Assembly (NCBI GenBank): GCA_004321915.1
Contig: SCQE01000030.1
Span: forward strand, 1-64,000
Direction: 5' to 3'
DNA from: Nitrospirota bacterium
GTDB lineage: Bacteria; Nitrospirota; Thermodesulfovibrionia; Thermodesulfovibrionales; Dissulfurispiraceae
Length of the DNA: 64,000 nt
The position numbers and the translations under genes were made by a program. Shown here piece after piece: positions 26,358 through 36,222 of the stretch. The notes under the pieces were generated by a model. The model saw only the letters and a list, made by a program, of their open reading frames with translations, made no database searches and was not told the origin of the DNA. Position 1 is the first letter of the stretch. Every line of letters begins with the position of its first letter.

Positions 26358-27553
26358 ACAAACTTGTCCAAAACCTCTTCAAGCACATCCGCAAGCTTAT
26401 CTATATCGCGTTCTTCCACTATCAGCGGGGGCGCGAAACGAAGAACATTGCCCGCAGTGCAGTTTATCAACATCCCCCTGTCCATGCAGGACCTCACGAC
26501 AGCCGTGCCCTCAAAAGGCAGTTCCATGGCAACGAGAAGGCCTTTGCCGCGAATGCTTACGACCTTGTCAGGCAACGCTTCCGCTATTTGCTTGAGTTTC
26601 TCCAAAAAATAATTCCCCATCCTGTTGCAATGGTCGAGAATAAAACCGTCTTCCATCAATGTTTCAAAAGTGGCTATCGCAGCGGCGCACACAAGAGGAT
26701 TGCCTCCGAAGGTAGAGGCATGATTGCCCGGCTGAAAAGAGGCCGCAATTTTTTCGGTCGCGAGCATGGCACCTATCGGGGCCCCTCCGCCGAGCCCCTT
26801 TGCGATCGTCATAATATCAGGGGCCATCCCGTAGTGCTCATAGGCAAACAGCTTGCCTGTCCTGCCCATGCATGTCTGCACCTCGTCGAATATAAGCAAA
26901 AGATTATGTTCGTTACAGAGCTGGCGCACCTGTTTAAAATAAGACTCCGCAGGGATCCTTACCCCGCCCTCGCCCTGAATAGGTTCAAGCAGCACAGCGC
27001 AGGTATGTTTATTGACGGCCGAATGCAGTGCCTCGATATCATCAAAAGGCACATGTTTGAACCCCGGCATGAGCGGCTCAAACCCTTTCTGAAATTTTTC
27101 CTGCCCGGTCGCCGTGATCGTTGCCAGCGTCCTGCCGTGAAATGAATTTTTGGCGGCTATAATTTCATGACGGTTCTGTCCGTAATGGTCCTTCGAATAT
27201 TTTCTGGCAAGTTTTATGGCCGCTTCGTTGGCCTCGGCCCCGGAATTGCAAAAAAAGATTTTGTCCGCAAAAGAATGCGTCACTAAGAGCTTTGCCAGCT
27301 TGATCTGCGGTTCGATATGGTAAAGGTTGGATACGTGCAGCAGCCGCTGCGCCTGTTTTTGGATGGCCACAACCACCTTCGGGTGGCAGTGCCCTAAAAC
27401 ATTGACCGCAATGCCGCCTATGAAATCGAGGTATTCTTTGCCGTCCGCGCCCCAGACCTTCATCCCGCGCCCCTTACGCAAAACTATAGGGAAGCGGTTG
27501 TAAGTGTGCATCAGGTAACGTTCGGAATCTTCGATTATTTTTTTAACTTCCAT
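26354..27553 (-). CDS. argD: Acetylornithine aminotransferase
   Basis: A PLP-dependent class III transaminase of the arginine pathway (also usable as succinyldiaminopimelate aminotransferase). It has FCNSGAEANEAAIKLAR, the FDEVQTCMGRTG block and the PLP lysine in MTIAKGLGGGAPIGAML. I start at ATG 27553, which gives EVKKIIEDSERYLMHTY at the N-terminus as in homologues. A GTG at 27568 would add five residues. No strong ribosome site is seen for either. Confidence 0.95.
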   Translation of the reverse strand: MEVKKIIEDSERYLMHTYNRFPIVLRKGRGMKVWGADGKEYLDFIGGIAVNVLGHCHPKVVVAIQKQAQRLLHVSNLYHIEPQIKLAKLLVTHSFADKIFFCNSGAEANEAAIKLARKYSKDHYGQNRHEIIAAKNSFHGRTLATITATGQEKFQKGFEPLMPGFKHVPFDDIEALHSAVNKHTCAVLLEPIQGEGGVRIPAESYFKQVRQLCNEHNLLLIFDEVQTCMGRTGKLFAYEHYGMAPDIMTIAKGLGGGAPIGAMLATEKIAASFQPGNHASTFGGNPLVCAAAIATFETLMEDGFILDHCNRMGNYFLEKLKQIAEALPDKVVSIRGKGLLVAMELPFEGTAVVRSCMDRGMLINCTAGNVLRFAPPLIVEERDIDKLADVLEEVLDKFV

Positions 27554-27626
27554 CGAACATGATAACACAGCGAAAATATACCCGGCAAGGCGACAGCGGC
27601 TGCTGACTCGTTTGGTTAAACTGAGC

Positions 27627-27632
27627 TATACT
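27627..27632 (+). promoter_or_regulatory. -10 element placed for a leaderless ruvA transcript
   Basis: TATACT lies only 8 nt before the ruvA ATG. A weak -35 (TGACTC, 27604-27609) sits 17 nt upstream. No Shine-Dalgarno sequence is present. If used, transcription would start at or next to the start codon. Confidence 0.4.
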
Positions 27633-27640
27633 AAACGATT

Positions 27641-28216
27641 ATGATCGGATTTTTGAGAGGCCGCCTTTTTTCTAAAAAACCTGACAGCCTGATTGTTGAT
27701 GTGAACGGGGTAGGCTATCAGGTGCTTGTTCCCATATCGCTTGTTTCAGCCTTGCCTGACGAAGGCCGTGAAATAATGGTCCATATATATACCCATGTCA
27801 GGGAAGACGCGATTATTCTATACGGCTTTCAGACCGAAGATGAAAAACGTATATTCATGATGCTTATCGGGGTTTCGGGGATCGGCCCTAAAATCGCGCT
27901 GAATATTTTATCCACGATAAGACCGGACAACTTTTATTCTGCGATCGATTCGGAGGATGTGGACACGCTTTGCAGAGTGCCGGGTCTGGGCAAAAAAACG
28001 GCCCACAGGCTCATCCTCGAACTAAGGGAAAAACTGCCCTCGCTGAAGGAAAAGAAAGATGCGAATTATGACGATACTCTCTCTGCTCTCGTAAATCTGG
28101 GGTACAAAAAAACGATCGCCATAGAAGCGCTCGAAAAGGCCTACAACAGCGGGACCGGAGATATCGAGACCCTGCTTAAAGAAGCGCTGAAGCATCTTAC
28201 AAAAGAGGGCAAATGA
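27641..28216 (+). CDS. ruvA: Holliday junction DNA helicase RuvA
   Basis: Tetrameric junction-binding subunit of the RuvAB branch-migration complex. It is 191 residues: an OB-fold N-terminus ([20 protein letters not shown]), helix-hairpin-helix motifs ([34 protein letters not shown]), and a C-terminal UBA-like domain ([19 protein letters not shown]). It overlaps ruvB by 4 bp. ruvC is not next to it. Confidence 0.97.
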   Translation: MIGFLRGRLFSKKPDSLIVDVNGVGYQVLVPISLVSALPDEGREIMVHIYTHVREDAIILYGFQTEDEKRIFMMLIGVSGIGPKIALNILSTIRPDNFYSAIDSEDVDTLCRVPGLGKKTAHRLILELREKLPSLKEKKDANYDDTLSALVNLGYKKTIAIEALEKAYNSGTGDIETLLKEALKHLTKEGK

Positions 28217-29235
28217 GAATCGAAGACGGACAGATCAGCCCGCTCGCTCCCGAAGCCGACGAAGAAGAGATAAAATACGAGACGACCCTCAGGCCGCGCA
28301 CACTTGAAGAATTCGTCGGTCAGGAAAAAATCAAAGAAAATCTTAAGGTCTTCATCCAAGCCGCAACCATGCGCCAAGAGGCGCTTGACCATGTTCTGTT
28401 CTTCGGGCCTCCGGGTCTCGGAAAGACTACGCTTGCAACCATCATCGCAAACGAACTCAAGGTGAATATCAGGACCACCACAGGCCCTGTACTCGAACGG
28501 CAGGGCGACCTTGCGGCAATTCTTACCAACCTCTCGCCCGGAGATATTCTATTCATCGACGAAATCCACCGGCTACCGCGCGTTGTCGAAGAAGTGCTCT
28601 ATCCGGCAATGGAGGATTACAAGCTCGACATCATTATCGGTCAGGGCCCGAGCGCAAGGACACTGAAGATAGAACTGCCCAAATTTACACTGATAGGCGC
28701 GACAACAAGAACGGGTCTGCTCACCTCTCCGCTCAGAGACAGGTTCGGCGTTATCTGCAGGCTCGAATTCTACTCTCCAAAAGAGCTGTGCGAAATCGTA
28801 ACGCGCTCTGCCGGGCTGCTCAACATCGAGATAAAAAAAGACGCTGCTGAAGAAATATCAAAACGCTCGCGCGGCACCCCGAGAATCGCAAACAGGGTGC
28901 TCAAACGGGTCAGGGATTTTGCGCAGGTGAGGGGCGACGGCACAATCGACATGAGGATTTCTCAGGAGGCGCTCGACGCCCTCGACATAGACCACTTGGG
29001 CCTTGATGAGATCGACAGAAAACTGCTCCGCACCATCATCGATAAGTTCGGCGGCGGACCTGCGGGAGTCGAGGCTATTGCGGCTGCCTTGAGAGAAGAC
29101 AGGGAAACAATAGAGGATGTTTATGAGCCGTTCATGCTGCAGGAAGGCCTGCTCGAAAGAACGCCGCGCGGCAGACTCGCCACCAAATTCGCTTACGAAC
29201 ATTTGGGCATAAAACTCCCGCAGGGGTTGTTTTAG
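28213..29235 (+). CDS. ruvB: Holliday junction DNA helicase RuvB
   Basis: AAA+ motor of RuvAB, 340 residues. Walker [10 protein letters not shown] starts at residue 65, Walker B is [10 protein letters not shown], sensor 1 is [11 protein letters not shown], and the C-terminal winged helix ends [17 protein letters not shown]. In several phyla ruvAB is followed by queH, DUF2905, spoIID and queA. Here that order resumes only at about 40.1 kb. Confidence 0.98.
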   Translation: MRIEDGQISPLAPEADEEEIKYETTLRPRTLEEFVGQEKIKENLKVFIQAATMRQEALDHVLFFGPPGLGKTTLATIIANELKVNIRTTTGPVLERQGDLAAILTNLSPGDILFIDEIHRLPRVVEEVLYPAMEDYKLDIIIGQGPSARTLKIELPKFTLIGATTRTGLLTSPLRDRFGVICRLEFYSPKELCEIVTRSAGLLNIEIKKDAAEEISKRSRGTPRIANRVLKRVRDFAQVRGDGTIDMRISQEALDALDIDHLGLDEIDRKLLRTIIDKFGGGPAGVEAIAAALREDRETIEDVYEPFMLQEGLLERTPRGRLATKFAYEHLGIKLPQGLF

Positions 29236-29289
29236 AACGAAGCGTATTTTTTATTCGGGGGAGAAAGGGGTTTTTCTTTGCTATGAAGC

Positions 29290-30006
29290 ATGACTAAAAA
29301 ATCGCAACATAACCACCCGCACAAAGGACACCGGGAACGCCTAAAAAACCGTTTCCTCAACGAAAGCTTAGATTCCTTTGAAGATCATCAGGTCTTAGAG
29401 CTTCTTCTGTTTCAAGCAATTCCCCGACTCGACACAAACCCCATAGCGCATCTTCTTATTAAACGCTTCGGCAGTCTGTCCGCAGTGCTTGAGGCCGACC
29501 CGCATGATCTGGAATCGGTGGAAGGAGTAGGCCCTTCGGCAGCCGTTTTTCTTTCAATGATACCTCAAATTACACGTCGTTATTTTCTGGACCGCGTAAG
29601 ACATTCGCGCAAACCACTCACAACTTCTGAAGCTGCAGCAGAATATCTCATCCCTCTTATGGCCGGACGCGCCGAGGAAGTTTTTTATGTGATCTGTCTG
29701 GACTCCCAGCTCCGCGTGCTTTATCCCGCGCTTGTGAGCGAGGGCACGGTAAAAGACGCCGTGGTCCATCCCCGGCATGTTGTTGAGGCTGCGCTCAGAC
29801 ACAAAGCGGCCTCTGTTATACTTGCCCATAACCACCCCGGTGGAAGCATGAACCCTTCCGGTCATGACCATAAATTAACCGTCCGTCTTGTGCAGGCGCT
29901 CGGCAATATCGACATTAAAGTTGTTGACCATGTAATCGTTGCTGGGGACCAGATCTACAGTTTTGCAAGAGAAGGCGTGATGCCGGTATTTAATCTGGCG
30001 AAATGA
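29290..30006 (+). CDS. radC: RadC-family JAB/MPN-domain protein
   Basis: A 238-residue RadC/YeeS-type protein. The N-terminal helix-hairpin-helix region (LESVEGVGPSAAVFLSMIP) is followed by a JAMM metal-binding domain with AHNHPGGSMNPSGHD. Family members often sit next to mobile or defence islands, and this copy is directly upstream of the type I restriction operon. Its real function is unsettled despite the DNA repair name. It could mark the left edge of the island. Confidence 0.92.
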   Translation: MTKKSQHNHPHKGHRERLKNRFLNESLDSFEDHQVLELLLFQAIPRLDTNPIAHLLIKRFGSLSAVLEADPHDLESVEGVGPSAAVFLSMIPQITRRYFLDRVRHSRKPLTTSEAAAEYLIPLMAGRAEEVFYVICLDSQLRVLYPALVSEGTVKDAVVHPRHVVEAALRHKAASVILAHNHPGGSMNPSGHDHKLTVRLVQALGNIDIKVVDHVIVAGDQIYSFAREGVMPVFNLAK

Positions 30007-30048
30007 GTTTCTACAAGACCGAATGTGGCACAATAACCAAGGGGATAT

Positions 30049-32391
30049 ATGAGCACTGAAGCCGACGCCAGAATGGTGATAGACAAACTGCTTGAAAAAG
30101 CGGGTTGGGTCATCATGAACAAGGCACAGGTGTCAACAGAAGAAGCGTCAGCCGACGGACGGGCCGACTATCTGCTTAAAGACTCCAGAACAAGACCCCT
30201 TGCAGTCATAGAAGCAAAGCGTTTTGCCGTTGATCCTTACTCGGCAAAAGAACAAGCCAAGTCGTATGCACAGGCTCTTGGCGCTCCATTTGTTATACTG
30301 AGCAATGGGCAGGAGCATTATTTCTGGGACTACACGGACGGAGACGCCCGGCCTGTCATGGGCATGCCTTCCCAAGCCGATCTCGAACGAAGGGTCAATA
30401 TCAAGGCCCATCGCAGAGGCTCTTTTCAGGAATCATTAGCCGTATTCCCTTGCCCTGTGCGCTTTGCCTTCAAGGGCGAAGAAATCGAAACACGCCCCTA
30501 CCAGATGGAGTGCCTCAGGAAAGCTGATGATGCTCTGATCAGCGGGCGGCGGCGTATGCTCTTTGAGATGGCTACCGGAACAGGAAAGACACTGACTATC
30601 GCCATGCTGATGAAACGCTGGTTTCAGGCGGCGATAGTTTCGCGCGTCCTTTTCCTTGTTGACCGTATCGAGCTTGCGAAGCAGGCAAAAGAGACTTTTG
30701 ACGATTATCTCGGTGACTGGCCGTCGGTTATTCTTTATGGCGGCAAACGCAGTCTGCAGGGCCAAATTGTAATAGGGACGCTTGACACTATAGCCGCTCA
30801 ACTCGGACCCGGCGGGTTTGGACATGCCTATTTTGATCTGGTTGTAACGGATGAATGCCATCGCTCCATTTACAACACCCATCGGGCCACGCTCGGCCAC
30901 TTTGACGCCATACACATAGGACTGACGGCAACCCCGAATCCGGGCGAACTCAGGATGATAAGCGAACATGAACGCAGGCTGGTCCGAAACACATACATGT
31001 TCTTTGACTGCTGGGATTCTGCCAAAAAGGAAGGCAGTCCGACCTTTGAATACGGCATACAGCGTGCGATCAGTGACGGCCATCTTGCCAAGTATCGTGT
31101 TTATCATGCCGAAAGCGTCCTCACCTATGAAGGCGCAGAATGGGAAGGGGAGGAAATCAAGCCCGGCGCATGGGGCCGCGATGTCGAATCCGAGGACCGT
31201 CTGAAGACCATCATTCAGGAGTATTACTCCGCCGACAATGAGCGGTCGCTGGAACGGCCACGAAAAACAATAGTCTTTGCGGTATCGGAGAAGCAGGCCT
31301 CCATTCTTGTCCGGCTTCTAAATCGCCTGTTGTCGGATGAGGATTGCCTTCGTATAGCTTCTCAGATCAACCGTTCACCCTCTCAGGTGAGACAGGATTA
31401 TGCAAAAAAGATCACCTGCTATACCAATAATGGAAATCCGAAGCCAGTCATAGACGAGTTCAGATATGACCCTCTTCCGCTTGTAGCCGTATCCGTGGAC
31501 ATGCTCGACACCGGCTATGACCACAAAGAGGTGGAAACCCTCCTTATGTTGAGGCCTACGCAATCAGCCATCAAATATGCACAGATGAGGGGACGCGGCA
31601 GCCGCCTTTGTCCGAAGATCGGGAAGGCTGAGTTCATAATCTACGACTTTGTCGGCAACACCAAACGTTTTAACGATCAAGGCGAGGCGTATCACAAACC
31701 GCGACTTGTGGGGACAGCCCCGTTATCCGGCGTAGGCTATTCCGGGGAAGCGGAAGAGGACGTGCCGAAGGCCGCAAGCGATGAGGAGAATTATAAAGCA
31801 CGGAAAGAGGGATTCCAAGTCATTGTGGAAGGTTCCCTCACGGATGAAATACGCGCCCGAGAAATAATACTGGTCGGCCCGGAAGGTCTTGCAGTTGATC
31901 GCAAGACATACCGAGAGAAATGGGAAGAAAAGATAGTTGAACTCAGAAAGACCGACCCGACTGTAGAGAAGATATTCAGGGGCGAGGAACTGACGGAGGA
32001 TGAATGGACGGAGCTTGCCGGTCGCCTCAACTCGCCGGAATACTATTTCAAGGAAGATTCGCTTAGAAAGGCCTTTGAACAGCCGACCGGCTCGCTTTCT
32101 GATTTTATCAGGGTCGCCCTTGGCCTTGACAGGTTCCTGAGCCGGGAGGAGCGCATTGAAAAGGCTTTCAATACCTGGGTGACTGAACACTCAAGCAATA
32201 TCAACCCCGCCCAAGCTCAAATGCTCCGGCTGCTCAAGGCGCGGGTGATGACCGGTGAGGAAATAACCATTCGGCTCTTCAGCCAACCGCCCTTTTCATT
32301 GTGGGGCGGCCTGACCCGCATGGAACAACTTTTCGGAAAGGAACGCCTGCTTCAGATGGTGGATGAACTTAACACCCTGCTTGCGGCATAA
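30049..32391 (+). CDS. hsdR: Type I restriction endonuclease subunit R
   Basis: Motor and nuclease subunit, 780 residues. An N-terminal PD-(D/E)xK nuclease shows GRADYLL (Asp40) and LAVIEAK (Glu55, Lys57). The SF2 translocase has Walker A MATGTGKT (GTGKT 177-181), DECH (268-271), GLTATP and a late motif MRGRGSRLCPK. The C-terminal EcoEI_R-type domain is complete and ends LNTLLAA. An AAGGGG ribosome site precedes ATG. It heads an operon running to at least 39979. Confidence 0.96.
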   Translation: MSTEADARMVIDKLLEKAGWVIMNKAQVSTEEASADGRADYLLKDSRTRPLAVIEAKRFAVDPYSAKEQAKSYAQALGAPFVILSNGQEHYFWDYTDGDARPVMGMPSQADLERRVNIKAHRRGSFQESLAVFPCPVRFAFKGEEIETRPYQMECLRKADDALISGRRRMLFEMATGTGKTLTIAMLMKRWFQAAIVSRVLFLVDRIELAKQAKETFDDYLGDWPSVILYGGKRSLQGQIVIGTLDTIAAQLGPGGFGHAYFDLVVTDECHRSIYNTHRATLGHFDAIHIGLTATPNPGELRMISEHERRLVRNTYMFFDCWDSAKKEGSPTFEYGIQRAISDGHLAKYRVYHAESVLTYEGAEWEGEEIKPGAWGRDVESEDRLKTIIQEYYSADNERSLERPRKTIVFAVSEKQASILVRLLNRLLSDEDCLRIASQINRSPSQVRQDYAKKITCYTNNGNPKPVIDEFRYDPLPLVAVSVDMLDTGYDHKEVETLLMLRPTQSAIKYAQMRGRGSRLCPKIGKAEFIIYDFVGNTKRFNDQGEAYHKPRLVGTAPLSGVGYSGEAEEDVPKAASDEENYKARKEGFQVIVEGSLTDEIRAREIILVGPEGLAVDRKTYREKWEEKIVELRKTDPTVEKIFRGEELTEDEWTELAGRLNSPEYYFKEDSLRKAFEQPTGSLSDFIRVALGLDRFLSREERIEKAFNTWVTEHSSNINPAQAQMLRLLKARVMTGEEITIRLFSQPPFSLWGGLTRMEQLFGKERLLQMVDELNTLLAA

Positions 32392-32400
32392 GGAAAACAA

Positions 32401-33930
32401 ATGGACAGCGCACAAACACAGAATACTCTAAAGGCCCTTTGCAAGGTGATGTGGGACAACAACGTCACGAACCCTATCACTTATGTCACCCAGATTTCCT
32501 ACCTCCTGTTTCTCAAGATGCTTGAGGAGATGGACCACGAACAGCAGGAGGCCCGCAACGGAAATTACAGGTCGCTATTCGGCAAGTATAAGGATGGGAA
32601 GGAAGAACTCGATTACGACCCGCTCCGCTGGAGCGTTTTGACCTCAAACCCGGACAATGAAGCCATGCTCCGCACGCTAAGGGACACCCTGCCTTTGCTG
32701 TCGCGTCACCCAAACCTTTCGCAGGGGGCGCGGGCGATATTCCGCAATGCGGCGATAGTTATACCGAATGGAGCCACCCTTCGGAGGGCGGTGGATATTA
32801 TCGCGCCCATATCATTTCTCGGCCTTGATGCGGATATTAAGGGCGATCTCTTTGAATACCTTGCCAGCGAACTCGGCGGACAGAAAAAGGCAGCGCAATT
32901 CCGCACCCCGCGCCATCTGATAAGGGTCATTACTCAGATGGTTGACCCTCAAATCGGAGGGACGGTCTGCGATCCTGCCTGCGGTTCAGGGGGATTCTTA
33001 ATTGCCGCCTATGAGCATATCTTGCTTGCCAACACCAGCCCAGATTTTATTCACGAGAGGGTTTCTCCTGACGGGACGGTACGAAAGATCGGCATAGGGG
33101 ATAAGCTCACGCGCAGCCAGTGGGATTTCCTCCAGACAGGCGCTTTTTACGGGTTTGACGGAGACCAAGACCTTCTCCGCATGGGCGCGATGAACGCCAT
33201 GCTCCACGGTTTCGACCGCTGCCCGATGGTCCAGCGCGACTCCATATGCGGCAGCGAAGACAAATGGGACGAAATACAGTTCGATTATATTCTGGAGAAC
33301 CCGCCGTTTTCAGGCTCGCGCGGCGACGCCAAGCGCTCGCTGCGTATAGAGAAAGGCGACAAATACGTCCTTTTCCTTGCCCACGCCTTGCGGAGCCTGC
33401 GCCAAGGCGGGACAGCAGGGATAATCTTTCCAAACGGCATCCTCTTCGGCGACACCGGAAGTCATGTTACTGTTAAGGAGCGCTTGCTGCGTGAATTCGA
33501 CCTTCAGGCCGTGGTGGTCCTGCCAAAAGGCATGTTCGAGCCTTACACACCCAACCCGACCTGTTTCTTTATTTTCAAAAACACCGGGAAACCGACAAAG
33601 AACGTCTGGTTCTTCAAGGCTGACTGCGACGGCTCGTCGCTCTCAAAGGCGCGCAAGTTCGGCCCTCAGTACCGGAACGACTTCCCCGATCTTTTGAGTA
33701 TGTGGCCCAAGCGCAAGACCGCAGAAGGCCGCGCTTGGCTGGTCCCCGCAAAGAAAATTATAGACAACAACTACAACATGACCCTCTCCAGCCTCGGTCT
33801 GATCGAGGCCGAAACCATAGAACATCCGGAGCCTGAGGAGATACTCGCTTCAGTTGCCGCAAAGGAAGAGCGCATTCTCCAGCTTATTCAGGAAATGCGG
33901 GGATTGCTTGCGGGAGGGAACGGGGGATGA
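32401..33930 (+). CDS. hsdM: Type I restriction-modification N6-adenine methyltransferase subunit M
   Basis: The methylation subunit, 509 residues. An N-terminal helical HsdM_N domain is followed by SAM motif I VCDPACGSGGFL at about 190 and catalytic motif IV ILENPPFSG at about 295. The gene ends in ATGA overlap with the DUF1016 nuclease gene. No obvious truncation. It provides protective host methylation with HsdS. Confidence 0.97.
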   Translation: MDSAQTQNTLKALCKVMWDNNVTNPITYVTQISYLLFLKMLEEMDHEQQEARNGNYRSLFGKYKDGKEELDYDPLRWSVLTSNPDNEAMLRTLRDTLPLLSRHPNLSQGARAIFRNAAIVIPNGATLRRAVDIIAPISFLGLDADIKGDLFEYLASELGGQKKAAQFRTPRHLIRVITQMVDPQIGGTVCDPACGSGGFLIAAYEHILLANTSPDFIHERVSPDGTVRKIGIGDKLTRSQWDFLQTGAFYGFDGDQDLLRMGAMNAMLHGFDRCPMVQRDSICGSEDKWDEIQFDYILENPPFSGSRGDAKRSLRIEKGDKYVLFLAHALRSLRQGGTAGIIFPNGILFGDTGSHVTVKERLLREFDLQAVVVLPKGMFEPYTPNPTCFFIFKNTGKPTKNVWFFKADCDGSSLSKARKFGPQYRNDFPDLLSMWPKRKTAEGRAWLVPAKKIIDNNYNMTLSSLGLIEAETIEHPEPEEILASVAAKEERILQLIQEMRGLLAGGNGG

Positions 33931-35051
33931 AAAAAGAGTTAATTCAATACACTGAACTGCTGACACAAATCAAGGACCGTATCCGGCAGGCGCAGGTAAA
34001 GGCCACCCTTTCCGCTAATGCGGAGATGATCCTTATGTATTGGGACGTCGGACGGATGATTAATAAGCGGCAACAGGAAGAGGGATGGGGTTCGGCAGTT
34101 ATCCCGCGTCTTGCAAAAGACATTCGCAACGAACTGCCTGAGGTAAAAGGTTTTTCCGAGCGAAATATCGGCAGAATGATTGCCTTTTATCGAGAGTATT
34201 CTTGCTGTTCCCAAATTTTGCCACAGGCTGTGGCAAATTTGAGTTCAACTTTTGCTAATGCTGAAAAAGTGCCACAACCTGTGGCAAAAATGTCTGCGGC
34301 GGGTAATCCTGAAAATTTGCAGCAGCTTGTTGCAAAAGTTCCTTGGGGACACAACATACTGCTTATGGAGAAAGCCAAAGACCTGCCGTCCCGTCTCTGG
34401 TACATGCAGCAAACCATTGAGCAGGGGTGGAGCAGAGATGTTCTGGCTCAGATGATCAAGTCCGAAGCCCATAAACGACAGGGAACGGCGGTCAATAACT
34501 TTCAGGACCGTCTGCCCTCCCCACAATCGGATTTGGCGCGACAACTTCTAAAAGACCCTTACATCTTCGATTTCCTGACTCTGACCGAACCGTTTGAGGA
34601 GAGGGAACTGGAAACCGGCCTAGTAAAGCATCTGGAGAAGTTTCTTCTTGAACTCGGGCAGGGCTTTGCTTTTGTCGGGCGACAGTATCATCTGGAGGTC
34701 AGCGACAAGGACTTCTACATTGACCTGCTGTTTTACCACCTGCGGCTGAGATGTTTTGTGGTGATTGAGTTAAAGAAAGGGGACTTCAAGCCGGAATATG
34801 CCGGAAAGATGAACTTCTATTGCTCGATGGTGGACGATAAACTCAGGCATGAAAACGACGGTTCCACTATAGGTTTGATTCTCTGTCAGACCAAAGACCG
34901 CGTGCTGGCCGAATACGCATTGCGCGACATTCACAAACCCATAGGCGTTTCGGACTACGAGCTTACCCGAGCCCTGCCGGACAACCTGAAATCCAGCCTG
35001 CCGAGCATCGAGGAGATAGAGGCGGAGTTGAGCGGGGAGGCGGGGGAATGA
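33927..35051 (+). CDS. DUF1016/YhcG-family PD-(D/E)xK nuclease embedded in the hsd operon
   Basis: A 374-residue YhcG-type protein. The N-terminal DUF1016_N domain (AEMILMYWDVGRMINKRQ..GWG) is followed by a C-terminal PDDEXK nuclease (DFYIDLLFYHLRLRCFVVIELKKG: Asp, then the E-x-K pair). Between them at about residues 95-145 is a threefold repeat: LPQAVANLS, VPQPVAKMS, LQQLVAKVP. Each is encoded by a palindromic DNA unit (34217-34237, 34270-34286, 34316-34336). It overlaps hsdM and hsdS by 4 bp each. Proteins of this family recur inside type I systems and may add a nuclease or regulatory activity. The role here is not shown. Confidence 0.9.
   Translation: MKKELIQYTELLTQIKDRIRQAQVKATLSANAEMILMYWDVGRMINKRQQEEGWGSAVIPRLAKDIRNELPEVKGFSERNIGRMIAFYREYSCCSQILPQAVANLSSTFANAEKVPQPVAKMSAAGNPENLQQLVAKVPWGHNILLMEKAKDLPSRLWYMQQTIEQGWSRDVLAQMIKSEAHKRQGTAVNNFQDRLPSPQSDLARQLLKDPYIFDFLTLTEPFEERELETGLVKHLEKFLLELGQGFAFVGRQYHLEVSDKDFYIDLLFYHLRLRCFVVIELKKGDFKPEYAGKMNFYCSMVDDKLRHENDGSTIGLILCQTKDRVLAEYALRDIHKPIGVSDYELTRALPDNLKSSLPSIEEIEAELSGEAGE
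34217..34336. repeat. Three intragenic palindromic units inside the DUF1016 gene
   Basis: Unit 1 is TTTGCCACAG-G-CTGTGGCAAA (34217-34237), a perfect dyad. Unit 2 is TGCCACA-ACC-TGTGGCA (34270-34286). Unit 3 is a degenerate TTTGCA...TGCAAA (34316-34336). They are about 50 bp apart and all translate in the same frame into a (L/V)PQxVA motif, so the repeats were tolerated or selected as linker expansion. Confidence 0.75.
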
Positions 35052-36220
35052 GCGAGGTGTATCTTCCTGAAGGATGGATGTCTGATTCTTTGGGAAACTT
35101 GGTTGATATTGCAGTCGGTAAAACCCCGAGTCGTAGTGATTCCAGATATTGGGATGGCGGCGTGCATAAGTGGGCAACAATCGCAAGCATGGAATTCGGG
35201 CGGGAACTTAATGACACCAAAGAGAAAATAACAGACCTTGCGATTAAGGAAGCCAACCCGAAGCTTGTAAGAAAAGGAACGCTTATGTTCAGCTTCAAGC
35301 TGACTATTGGAAAGATGGCATTTGCAGGGTGCGATCTTTATACAAATGAAGCAATTGCAACTCTTGTTCCGAAAGACAAAAGGATAGACAAGAAGTTTCT
35401 GTTTTATGCGCTTCAAGTTGCAGACCTAACTATCAATGTTGGCGATGCAGCTAAAGGAGCAACGCTAAACACAAAGACAATGCCACTAATCGAAGTGATT
35501 TTTCCTGAAGATGTCAAAGAACAGCGCCGGATTGTGGCGCGGATCGAGGAACTGACGCGGAGGGCGGAGGAAGCGAGAAGGACGGCTGTTGAACGCGATG
35601 CTGAGTTGAATATTTTGCTTCAGGCCCTATACGGTCAAATGATCGAAGACGTTAAATGGAAGCCGCTTCATGAAGTTGCTTCGTTGGTTCGGCGCTCCAT
35701 CAAGACCAAACCCGACGAAAAATATGAAGAGATGGGTATTCGCAGTTTCGGCAGGGGAACTTTCAAAAAACCGGTGCTGACTGGCGACCAGATAGGCAAT
35801 AAGCGCATTTATCGTATCCATGAAGGCGATCTTGTCTTTAATAACGTGTTTGCCTGGGAAAAAGCGATAGCTGTTGCCAAAAAGGAAGACCACGGACGGG
35901 TGGGTTCCCATCGCTTCATTACGTATGTGCCCCATAAAGAGAAGACCACGTCCGAGTTTCTTTGTCATCATTTTCTAAGCGAGCGAGGCATAGAAGATAT
36001 ACGCGCCGCCTCCCCAGGCTCGGCAGGAAGAAACCGCACGCTCGGGCTGACGAAGCTGGAAAAAATACTGGTGCCGGTACCTGAACATGACGAGCAGAAG
36101 CGTTTCGCTGAGATCGCCAAGCGGCGGCAACTTGTCCAACAGGAGTCGTCGGGCATTGAGGCTGACGTGAAAGCATTTACAGCGGCCCTGCTTGCTAAAG
36201 CGTTCAGGAGTGAGTTGTAG
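35048..36220 (+). CDS. hsdS: Type I restriction specificity subunit S
   Basis: DNA-recognition subunit, 390 residues. Two target-recognition domains: about 8-160 (GNLVDIAVGKTPSRSDSRYWDGG) and about 205-355 (LHEVASLVRRSIKTKPDEKY..GIRSFGRGTF). Each ends in the conserved helix, EQRRIVARIEELTRRAEEAR and EQKRFAEIAKRRQLVQQESS. Both halves are intact, so a bipartite sequence is expected but cannot be read from sequence. Its stop lies 2 bp before the GHKL gene, tying that module to the restriction operon. Confidence 0.95.
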   Translation: MSEVYLPEGWMSDSLGNLVDIAVGKTPSRSDSRYWDGGVHKWATIASMEFGRELNDTKEKITDLAIKEANPKLVRKGTLMFSFKLTIGKMAFAGCDLYTNEAIATLVPKDKRIDKKFLFYALQVADLTINVGDAAKGATLNTKTMPLIEVIFPEDVKEQRRIVARIEELTRRAEEARRTAVERDAELNILLQALYGQMIEDVKWKPLHEVASLVRRSIKTKPDEKYEEMGIRSFGRGTFKKPVLTGDQIGNKRIYRIHEGDLVFNNVFAWEKAIAVAKKEDHGRVGSHRFITYVPHKEKTTSEFLCHHFLSERGIEDIRAASPGSAGRNRTLGLTKLEKILVPVPEHDEQKRFAEIAKRRQLVQQESSGIEADVKAFTAALLAKAFRSEL

Positions 36221-36222
36221 CC

